6,765 nt of DNA from Acidobacteriota bacterium (GTDB lineage Bacteria; Acidobacteriota; Holophagae; Holophagales; Holophagaceae), in contig JAJYBX010000106.1 of NCBI GenBank assembly GCA_021778785.1, forward strand, positions 1-6,765, read 5' to 3'. A program made the position numbers and the translations under genes. Below the pieces are notes generated by a model. It was given only the letters and a program-made list of their open reading frames with translations. It ran no database searches and had not been told where the DNA came from. Positions 1 to 5,344 of this stretch are shown here, in pieces (positions within the stretch are counted from its first letter, which is position 1; each line of letters starts with the position of its first letter).

Positions 1-252
1 CTTCAGGTTCAGGGCGGTGTCGCCGATGGGCAGGTCCGTGGCGGGATCGCCGACGGCCTTCAGGTAGTCCAGGTGGCCATGGGCGTGGCCCGTCTCGCCG
101 TCCGCGGTCTCCTTGAAGTTGCCGGCCACCTCGGGGTAGCCCTCGATGTCCGCCACCTTGGCGAAGTAGAGGTAGCGGCGGTTGGCCTGGCTCTCGCCCG
201 CGAAGGCGTCCTTCAGGTTCTGGTGGGTCTTGGTCCCCTTGAGGTTGGGCAT
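1..252 (-). CDS. rbr: Rubrerythrin, N-terminal part (cut by window edge)
   Basis: The first 84 residues of a rubrerythrin-family protein are present; the C-terminus lies outside the window. Rubrerythrins are cytoplasmic four-helix-bundle di-iron proteins that reduce hydrogen peroxide and protect anaerobes from oxidative stress. The sequence shows the family pattern near the N-terminus (FAGESQANRRYLYF, with candidate iron ligand Glu20) and the second ligand helix (ETGHAHGH, with Glu53 and His56 in ExxH spacing). Whether a C-terminal rubredoxin-like FeS4 domain exists cannot be seen. The ATG at 250-252 is preceded by AGGAG five bases upstream, which fixes the start. The gene is divergent from the NorR-like regulator and has a -24/-12 promoter about 57 bases upstream of its start, so it is the likely target of that regulator. 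Family assignment is firm; the physiological substrate is inferred. Confidence 0.92.
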   Translation of the reverse strand, partial: MPNLKGTKTHQNLKDAFAGESQANRRYLYFAKVADIEGYPEVAGNFKETADGETGHAHGHLDYLKAVGDPATDLPIGDTALNLK

Positions 253-256
253 GAGG

Positions 257-262
257 TCTCCT
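257..262 (-). promoter_or_regulatory. Shine-Dalgarno site of the rubrerythrin gene
   Basis: Read on the minus strand the sequence is AGGAGA. AGGAG ends five bases before the ATG at 252-250. This is the clearest ribosome-binding site in the window and contrasts with the regulator and the DUF748 gene, which have none at a normal distance. Confidence 0.8.
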
Positions 263-308
263 GTGCGAGGCGGAGGGGGATCCTCCGAGGGATGGGAACC
301 TCTCAGGA

Positions 309-324
309 GCAGGGCGCGTGCCAA
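309..324 (-). promoter_or_regulatory. Sigma-54 (-24/-12) promoter of the rubrerythrin gene
   Basis: The minus strand reads TTGGCACG-CGCC-CTGC. The RpoN consensus is TTGGCACG-N4-TTGC, so only the first T of the -12 element differs, and the distance between the invariant GG and GC is exactly the required one. Taking the C at 309 as -12 puts the start of transcription near 297, giving a leader of about 45 bases with the AGGAG site close to the start codon. The promoter faces the rubrerythrin gene and lies next to a gene for a sigma-54 activator, which makes a chance match unlikely. Confidence 0.82.
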
Positions 325-373
325 TCAAGCATTTAGATTCATTTCAAGGTTTATGGAAATCGCGAACCGCCAA

Positions 374-389
374 GACACCGATTTATCGT
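374..389 (+). promoter_or_regulatory. Copy A of a repeated 16-bp candidate activator site
   Basis: The sequence is GACACCGATTTATCGT. It matches the minus-strand sequence at 530-545 at 15 of 16 positions, and both copies hold the palindromic core CGAT-N2-ATCG. Its centre is about 85 bases upstream of the predicted sigma-54 transcription start, within the range usual for enhancer-binding-protein sites. A weaker relative sharing CACCGA lies on the minus strand at 418-433. That the NorR-like protein binds here is inferred from position and repetition; the motif does not obviously match the GT-N7-AC signature of E. coli NorR sites. Confidence 0.65.
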
Positions 390-412
390 TGGAATCCAGT
401 CGAATTCAACGA
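386..412 (+). repeat. Imperfect inverted repeat in the control region
   Basis: TCGTTGGAAT (386-395) faces ATTCAACGA (404-412) across an eight-base spacer. The arms pair over nine positions if one G in the left arm is bulged out. The left arm overlaps the last four bases of site A. It may be a second protein-binding element or part of an extended operator; there is no T-run, so it is not a terminator. Confidence 0.4.
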
Positions 413-510
413 AATCACCCTCATTTCGGTGCCGGGCTTCCTCGCGCGGTTCCGGTCGGGGCCGCTCTGCTCCCCCCGCCGTCCCCTGAAATCCAGGGCC
501 TTTCTCTGTC

Positions 511-539
511 TGGACAGCCCTCGGGGTTCACGATATATC
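511..539 (+). promoter_or_regulatory. Sigma-70-like promoter of the NorR-like gene
   Basis: TGGACA at 511-516 (5/6 to TTGACA) and TATATC at 534-539 (4/6 to TATAAT) are separated by exactly 17 bases. Transcription would start near 546, about three bases before the ATG at 549, giving a practically leaderless mRNA. That agrees with the lack of any Shine-Dalgarno sequence before the ATG. Site B overlaps the -10 element, so its occupant should block this promoter. Confidence 0.5.
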
Positions 540-545
540 GGTGTC
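530..545 (-). promoter_or_regulatory. Copy B of the repeated 16-bp site, over the regulator promoter
   Basis: The minus strand reads GACACCGATATATCGT, one mismatch from copy A at 374-389 and in the opposite orientation. It contains the perfect 10-bp palindrome CGATATATCG (531-540). It covers the predicted -10 element and ends four bases before the regulator's ATG, the position expected for autorepression. It lies about 240 bases upstream of the rubrerythrin transcription start, so a looping role is also possible. Confidence 0.62.
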
Positions 546-548
546 ACC

Positions 549-2102
549 ATGGAAAATCCCTCCCCCGATCTCGTCTCGGCCCTGAAGACCCTGGCCCATG
601 TGGCGGGGCGCCTGCCCCAGGGCCCGGACTTCCTGCCCACGGCCCTGGACGCCCTGGCGGGGGTGGTGCCCTACGACCTGGCGGCGGTGCTGCGGCTGGA
701 CCGGGGGCGGCTGCGGGTGGTCTGCGCCCGGGGGCCCCTGGCCGACGAGCGGGTGAAGGCCCACAGCATCGCCCTGGCCAGCTTCCCCAGCGTGCGCGAG
801 GCCCTGGACAGCGGCCTCACCCGGGTGATGCTCGAGGCCGACCACCGGGAGGGCGACGGCGACCCCTACGATGGCGTGCTGGACCTGCCCCACGGCCACA
901 GCTGCATGGTGGTGCCCCTCCAGGGGGGCGGCCGGCCCCTGGGAGCCCTCACCTTCGACCGGGCCAGTTGCGGCCCCTTCGATGCGCTCACGGTGATCCT
1001 GGCCACCCTCTACGGCCAGCTCATCGCCCTGGCCTGGATGGCCTCCGAGCAGCGGACCCATCTGGAGCATCAGCGGGACCAGCTGGAGGCGGAGAACCGG
1101 CTCCTGCGCACGGAAGTGGTGGGCGCCGAGGACGCCGGCAGCCTCATCGAGCGCACCCACAGCCCCGCCATGCAGCGCACGGTGCGCCTGGCGCGGCAGG
1201 TGGCCCCCACGGATTCCGCCGTGCTGCTCAGCGGCGAGACGGGCACGGGCAAGGAGGTGCTGGCCCGGGCCATCCACGAGTGGAGCCGCCGCGCCGACAA
1301 GCCCTTCCTCAAGGTGAACTGCGCCGCCCTGCCCGAGAACCTGGTGGAGAGCGAGCTCTTCGGCCACACGAAGGGCGCCTTCTCCGGCGCCGTGCAGCCC
1401 CGGCCGGGGCGGTTCCAGATGGCCCACGGCGGCACCCTGCTGCTGGACGAGGTGGGCGACCTGCCCCTGGCGGCCCAGGCCAAGCTCCTCCGCGTGCTTC
1501 AGGAAGGCGCCTTCGAGCCCGTGGGCTCGGACCGCAGCGTGGTGGTGGATGTGCGCATCCTGGCGGCCACCAACGTGAACCTGGAGCAGGCCGTGGCCGA
1601 GGGCCGCTTCCGCGCCGACCTCTACTACCGCCTGAACGTCTTCCCCCTGCACCTGCCGGCCCTGCGCGACCGCCGGGAGGACCTGCGCCTGCTGGCGGAG
1701 GACTTCCTCTACCGCCGGGCCCGGCGCACGGGCATGGGCCCCTGGCGCCTCTCCGAGCGCGGCGCTGCACGGCTCCAGGCCCACCCCTGGACCGGCAACG
1801 TGCGCGAGCTCATCAACGTCCTGGAGCGGGCCACCATCCTGGCGCCCCAGGGCGACCTGGACCTGGAGGACGTCCTGGCCGACGCCCGTCCGCCGGGCGA
1901 GGAACCGGCCGCCGGCGTCCCGGCCCCACCCGAAGGCAGCCTGCGGGCCGTGGAGCGCCGGGCCATCCTCCAGGCCCTGGAGGCCAGCCGGGGCAAGGTC
2001 TATGGCCCCGGCGGCGCCGCCCAGCGCCTGGGCCTCAAGCCCACCACCCTGCAGAGCCGCATGAAGAAGCTGGGCATCGCGCGGGTGCAGGGCTTCCGGT
2101 GA
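549..2102 (+). CDS. norR: NorR-like sigma-54-dependent activator (GAF, AAA+, Fis-type HTH)
   Basis: A cytoplasmic enhancer-binding protein of 517 residues, close to the usual NorR length. Domains: GAF sensor about 17-160; helical linker about 160-190; AAA+ about 200-430 with Walker A GETGTGKE (229-236), sigma-54 contact loop GAFSGA (276-281), Walker B GGTLLLDE (294-301), ATN (340-342), arginine-finger region FRADLYYRL (354-362) and GNVREL (416-421); C-terminal Fis-type HTH about 485-510. Aligned from memory with E. coli NorR, Asp105, Asp108, His117, Cys119 and Asp137 fall at residues proposed as ligands of the NO-sensing non-haem iron (D96, D99, H111, C113, D131), while Arg81 has no clear counterpart. 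The contact loop has Ser where GAFTGA has Thr. An in-frame ATG at 318 is rejected because codons 318-548 encode nothing protein-like and span the promoter and both sites. Target is probably the divergent rubrerythrin. NO sensing is inferred. Confidence 0.88.
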   Translation: MENPSPDLVSALKTLAHVAGRLPQGPDFLPTALDALAGVVPYDLAAVLRLDRGRLRVVCARGPLADERVKAHSIALASFPSVREALDSGLTRVMLEADHREGDGDPYDGVLDLPHGHSCMVVPLQGGGRPLGALTFDRASCGPFDALTVILATLYGQLIALAWMASEQRTHLEHQRDQLEAENRLLRTEVVGAEDAGSLIERTHSPAMQRTVRLARQVAPTDSAVLLSGETGTGKEVLARAIHEWSRRADKPFLKVNCAALPENLVESELFGHTKGAFSGAVQPRPGRFQMAHGGTLLLDEVGDLPLAAQAKLLRVLQEGAFEPVGSDRSVVVDVRILAATNVNLEQAVAEGRFRADLYYRLNVFPLHLPALRDRREDLRLLAEDFLYRRARRTGMGPWRLSERGAARLQAHPWTGNVRELINVLERATILAPQGDLDLEDVLADARPPGEEPAAGVPAPPEGSLRAVERRAILQALEASRGKVYGPGGAAQRLGLKPTTLQSRMKKLGIARVQGFR

Positions 2103-2122
2103 GGCCGGACCCACCCTTCCGA

Positions 2123-2147
2123 AAGGCTCTCCACGAAGGACACGAAG
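2123..2147 (+). repeat. Left arm of a 25-bp inverted repeat
   Basis: The right 20 bases of this arm, TCTCCACGAAGGACACGAAG, are the exact reverse complement of 2279-2298. With five more bases on the outer side the match is 24 of 25. It begins 20 bases after the stop codon of the NorR-like gene. Confidence 0.8.
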
Positions 2148-2234
2148 ACGCCCTGCGGGCGCTCAGAAGGGCACCAAGGATCCGCCTCCCTTCCCACCTT
2201 GATGGGGCTGGATGACTCATGGTTCGCGACGGAT

Positions 2235-2296
2235 CCCCTTCGTGACCTTGTCTTTCCCCTTCGTGACCTTGTCTTCCCCTTCGTGTCCTTCGTGGA
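2235..2296 (-). repeat. Three tandem units of about 20 bp with CACGAAGGGG core
   Basis: Units lie at 2235-2255, 2256-2275 and 2276-2296. On the plus strand units 1 and 2 read CCCCTTCGTGACCTTGTCTT, unit 1 having one extra T. Unit 3 starts CCCCTTCGTG and then diverges into the right arm of the inverted repeat. On the minus strand the shared word is CACGAAGG, which also occurs in the left arm, and AAGGGCACCAAGG near 2168 is a degenerate relative. The units lie outside both genes, past the stop codon of the DUF748 gene. Confidence 0.8.
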
Positions 2297-2303
2297 GATC
2301 CTT
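2279..2303 (-). repeat. Right arm of the 25-bp inverted repeat
   Basis: Partner of 2123-2147, with 131 bases between the arms. The whole element spans 181 bases and fills most of the gap between two convergent genes. It could be a small non-autonomous (MITE- or REP-like) element or a folded 3' end shared by both transcripts. I see no convincing target-site duplication, no T-run and no transposase. Confidence 0.75.
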
Positions 2304-2317
2304 GACCCCCGGTGGGC

Positions 2318-5191
2318 TCACTTCAGGGTGAACACCACGGCTGGTCCGGCGGCGGGGGCGCCCTCCCGCACCTGGAAGACGCGGGCGGGGTCGGCCTTGC
2401 CGGTATCCAGCAGCCAGCCGAGCACGCGCTTGGCGCGGGCATCGGCCAGGGTCGCGAGGTCGGCGGGATCCACCTTCACCGTGTCCAGGAGGCGGCTCTC
2501 CATCTCGGTCGGCGGGGGCGGCGGCGCGGGCTGGCTGCCCTTGACGGGCGCCGCGGGGGGGAAGGCCGCATCGAAGGCCGCCTTCACCCACCGGTCCCGC
2601 TCGGCGGCGGGCACGGCGGCGGTGGCGTCCGGCAGCTTCAGGGCCGCGGCGCGGGTGCGGCGCAGGAGAGCCTCCAGCCCGGCCCTGCGGAAGGCCCCGC
2701 CGTCCTGACCGGGATCGGCCACGCCCAGGGCCTCCAGGGTGAGAGCCGGCCGCTCGGCGAGGGCCTTGGCCAGGGCCTGCAGCTTGGCCGTGGCGGCGGC
2801 GTCCAGGGCATCCGACCCCGGGGCGAAGGCCACCTGGCTGAGGTCGCCCGCGTCGCTCCCGAAGAGCTTGCCGACGAGGGTGAAAGGCGAGGTGGCGATC
2901 TTCCCCAGCACGTTGAAGATGGCCTGCCAGACCAGCTTCCCGTACTTGATGTCGGGGTCGTCCAGGCTGCCCTGGATGGGCAGGTCGATGGCGATGACGC
3001 CGTGGCGGTCCCGCAGGAGCGCCAGGCCCAGCTTCACGGGGAGGTGCGTGGCGTCGGGGCTCGCCACCTTGTCGCCCAGGTAGAACTGGTCGAGCTTCAC
3101 GGCGTTCTCGGAATCGAGCTTCCGCTGCTGGATGCGCAGGCGGGCGTCCACCTCCAGCTTGCCCTTCTGCACGGCGTAGCCCAGGTACTTGCCCGTGTAG
3201 GGCGTGAAGTCCGTGAGGTCCGCGCCGTGGATCTTCAGGGTCACATCGGTGTCGAGGTCGTGGCGCAGGGGCATGGCGTGGCCCTGGATGGTGACGGGCG
3301 CCAGGCCCCCGGCCCGGCCCGTGAAATCCACCTTCGAGCTGGCCTCGGGCCGGCTGGAGAGGCCCAGGTAGCTGCCCTGGAGGTCGCTCAGCAGCAGGGC
3401 GGCGTTGGGTTGCAGGGAGCGGTCCACGAAGCTCAGCCGCCCGCCGGTGATGGCCAGCTTCCCGATGGCGATGTCCGGCGCGGCGGCGGGGGTGGCCGGC
3501 ACGGCGGAGGCCGCCACGCCCGCGGGCTTGGCCTCGGTGCCCTGGCGCAGGGCATGGGCCACGTTGGTGGTGCCGTCGGGGCCCACCACCAGCCGGCCCT
3601 CGGGATCGGTCCAGGCCACCTGCTTCACGGCGCAGGACAGGGGCTCGGTCCGCAGGTCGAGGCCCGCCACCTGCAGGCGCGTCCAGCGGATGAACGGCTC
3701 GTTGAAGGCGGTGTCGTGCATCTGGAAATCGCGCACGGTGGCGTCGCCCTTCACTGTCGCGCCGTCCTGCTTCGTGCCGGGGAAGGCGAAGGTCACGCGG
3801 CCGTCGAAGCCGAAGCTGCCGCGATCCAGCCGGGCGTCCAGGGCGCCGTCCAGGTAGGGGTCCCAGGGGGCGAGGTCGAGGGCGTCCACCTTCAGGGCCA
3901 GGTCCCCCGCGGGCTTCAGGGGCGACAGCTTGCCCTCGGCCTTGAGCGTCCCGCCCCCCAGGCGCAGGGACAGGGCGAGCGTGGAGGAGGCGGCCGGATC
4001 GAGGCTCAGGTCCCCCAGGTGCAGGGCCACATCCTTGGCCTCGGCCGCCACGGGCCGGGCGGGCAGCTGGTCGTCCCAGCCCACGCTGAAGCCCGTCAGG
4101 TCCAGGCTGCGGACCTTCAGGGTGAGGGGCTTCTCGTCCGGGGCCTTGGGCTTCGGCTTGGGGGTGAACATGCGCGCGAGGTTGAGGGCGCCGTCCTTCC
4201 CCCGCTGCACGCGCAGCGTGCCGCCCTGGGCCGCGATGGACCCGATCTCCACCGAGGGGGCCAGCAGATCGGCCCGGCCGTCTTTCAGGTCGAGGGCGGG
4301 GAGCTCCACGGCGGGCCGGGCCGCGCCGGGCTCGGCGATGGCCACGTTCCGCAGGGCCAGGCCCAGGTCCGACAGCTCGAAGCGGTGGCGGCCCGGGGCC
4401 CACTCGAAGCGGTAGGTGGCGCCGAGGGTGGCCGTGCCGCTGCGGATCTCCGTGGCCACCTGCTCCTGCTCGTAGGGGCGGTACTTGGGCAGCTGCAGGT
4501 TCTCCACCGCCAGGTGGCCCGTGGAGGCGAAGGGCTCGAAGCCGATCTCGCCCTTCCAGACCAGGTGCTCCCTCGCCTCGGTCCAGGCGTCCAGGGCGTA
4601 GCCGCTCTGGTGGCCCACCTGGGTGCGGATGCCATCCACCCGCAGGTTCACGGGGCCGAAGGCGGTGCGGAAGGGCGTGGCCGTGCTGTGGTCCTCGAAG
4701 GCCAGCCGGGCCCCGCGCAGCTGGAAGGTGCCGATGGCCACGGTCCAGGCGGAGGGCTTCGCATCGGGCTCCGGCTTCGCGGCGGGCTCCTCCAGCAGGT
4801 CCTGGAAGTTCAGGTGGCCCTGGGCGTCGAGCACCGTCCGCACGTCCAGGCCATCCACCTCCACCACCGAGAAGGCGGCCGTGCGGGCCAGCAGGGGCCA
4901 GAACCGCGCGTTCACGTAGAGGCGCCGCAGGCTGATCCAGTCGCCGCCGCTGCGGCTGGGGATCCGCAGGCCCTCGAAGGTCATGGCCAGGTTGAAGGGG
5001 TTGAAGCGCACCCGCGCCAGAGTGGCCTTCCGGTGGGTGGCCTCCGCCAGCGCCCGCTCGACGCGGGGCCGCACCAGCCGGGGCACGAGGAGGAAGCCCG
5101 CCAGGATCCACAGGGCGTAGAGGCCGGCCAGGACCAGGATCAGGCGGCGCCGGCGCCGGAGGAAGGCCGCGAGGGAGGCTGGACTGGGCAT
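2318..5191 (-). CDS. DUF748/AsmA-like membrane-anchored periplasmic protein with OmpA-like tail
   Basis: A 957-residue protein of the DUF748 family in the AsmA-like superfamily, whose characterised members act in the Gram-negative envelope, several in lipid transport or outer-membrane assembly; the role of DUF748 members is not settled. A short Arg-rich N-terminus (LRRRRR, 11-16) precedes one membrane helix (about 17-37), so the rest should be periplasmic. FNPFNLAMTFEGLRI (63-77) is the typical opening of these repeat-rich beta proteins. The DUF748 core runs about 571-777 (DIAIGKLAITGG, TPYTGKYLGYAV, GSLDDPDIKYGK). Next comes an OmpA-like segment from about 782 (VAFAPGSDALD), a proline run near 887, and LADARAKRVLGWLL near the end. 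Start chosen as the ATG at 5191-5189, just before the Arg-rich stretch; an in-frame ATG at 5248 would add 19 residues. Neither has a well-placed Shine-Dalgarno site. Divergent from the COG2403 gene and convergent with norR. Confidence 0.85.
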   Translation of the reverse strand: MPSPASLAAFLRRRRRLILVLAGLYALWILAGFLLVPRLVRPRVERALAEATHRKATLARVRFNPFNLAMTFEGLRIPSRSGGDWISLRRLYVNARFWPLLARTAAFSVVEVDGLDVRTVLDAQGHLNFQDLLEEPAAKPEPDAKPSAWTVAIGTFQLRGARLAFEDHSTATPFRTAFGPVNLRVDGIRTQVGHQSGYALDAWTEAREHLVWKGEIGFEPFASTGHLAVENLQLPKYRPYEQEQVATEIRSGTATLGATYRFEWAPGRHRFELSDLGLALRNVAIAEPGAARPAVELPALDLKDGRADLLAPSVEIGSIAAQGGTLRVQRGKDGALNLARMFTPKPKPKAPDEKPLTLKVRSLDLTGFSVGWDDQLPARPVAAEAKDVALHLGDLSLDPAASSTLALSLRLGGGTLKAEGKLSPLKPAGDLALKVDALDLAPWDPYLDGALDARLDRGSFGFDGRVTFAFPGTKQDGATVKGDATVRDFQMHDTAFNEPFIRWTRLQVAGLDLRTEPLSCAVKQVAWTDPEGRLVVGPDGTTNVAHALRQGTEAKPAGVAASAVPATPAAAPDIAIGKLAITGGRLSFVDRSLQPNAALLLSDLQGSYLGLSSRPEASSKVDFTGRAGGLAPVTIQGHAMPLRHDLDTDVTLKIHGADLTDFTPYTGKYLGYAVQKGKLEVDARLRIQQRKLDSENAVKLDQFYLGDKVASPDATHLPVKLGLALLRDRHGVIAIDLPIQGSLDDPDIKYGKLVWQAIFNVLGKIATSPFTLVGKLFGSDAGDLSQVAFAPGSDALDAAATAKLQALAKALAERPALTLEALGVADPGQDGGAFRRAGLEALLRRTRAAALKLPDATAAVPAAERDRWVKAAFDAAFPPAAPVKGSQPAPPPPPTEMESRLLDTVKVDPADLATLADARAKRVLGWLLDTGKADPARVFQVREGAPAAGPAVVFTLK

Positions 5192-5197
5192 GGGAAA

Positions 5198-5203
5198 AGC
5201 ATA
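5198..5203 (-). promoter_or_regulatory. Possible -10 element of the DUF748 gene
   Basis: The minus strand reads TATGCT (4/6 to TATAAT), ending seven bases before the ATG at 5191, so transcription would begin at or next to the start codon. No good -35 hexamer is visible at 16-18 bases. The main support is the missing Shine-Dalgarno sequence and the similar arrangement at the NorR-like gene. Confidence 0.28.
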
Positions 5204-5267
5204 GACCCATCCCCCTCCTGTGACGCAGGCCACAACCCAGGCTTCCATCCCGCTGGAAGGGGTCTAT
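5201..5267. repeat. Mirrored GGGTCTAT boxes in the divergent control region
   Basis: GGGTCTAT occurs on the plus strand at 5260-5267 and on the minus strand at 5208-5201, 51 bases apart. Beyond the eight bases each copy continues with one base and then CT, so 10 of 11 positions agree. Each copy points toward one of the two divergent genes. They may be paired operators or the -10 regions of two related promoters (TATCCT and TATGCT). Confidence 0.45.
5219..5234. promoter_or_regulatory. CRP/FNR-family-like palindrome
   Basis: TGTGA-CGCAGG-CCACA matches the E. coli CRP core TGTGA-N6-TCACA at 9 of 10 defined positions. It lies between the two GGGTCTAT boxes of the divergent DUF748/COG2403 promoter region. 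The flanks are GC-rich instead of the AT-rich flanks of strong CRP sites. No CRP-family gene is in the window, so the binding protein is unknown. Confidence 0.4.
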
Positions 5268-5331
5268 CCTCCCCTGGTCGCGGTGCCGCCAGGACTGCCA
5301 CTCCCGAGCGTGTCGGCGCATCGCTGGACCG

Positions 5332-5342
5332 AAGGGTAAGGG
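5332..5342 (+). promoter_or_regulatory. Likely ribosome-binding site of the COG2403 gene
   Basis: AAGGGTAAGGG precedes the ATG at 5345. The first AAGGG leaves eight bases to the start codon. This is a moderate site, but it supports the ATG at 5345 over any start further upstream. Confidence 0.5.
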
Positions 5343-5344
5343 TC

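Noticed and set aside
318..548. In-frame ATG at 318 that would lengthen the NorR-like protein by 77 residues
   Set aside because: The extra residues show no domain character and the stretch contains the sigma-54 promoter, sites A and B and the AT-rich spacer; the GAF domain is complete from 549.
528..2114. Long open frames opposite or overlapping the NorR-like gene, on both strands
   Set aside because: They arise from the very high third-position GC of the real gene; translations are low-complexity Ala/Gly/Pro/Arg/His-rich and lack family motifs.
2123..2303. CRISPR array
   Set aside because: The units are directly adjacent with no unique spacers and are about 20 bp, which does not fit a repeat-spacer pattern.
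3244..3253. Another match to the operator word (ATCGGTGTC) inside the DUF748 gene
   Set aside because: Only nine bases match, the palindromic partner half is missing, and it lies deep in coding sequence far from a promoter.
2217..5321. Long alternative frames across the DUF748 gene (minus strand, and plus strand continuing into the COG2403 gene)
   Set aside because: Compositionally biased translations without domains; the plus-strand frame stays open only until it joins the real ATG at 5345. The DUF748 and COG2403 motifs are in the frames annotated.
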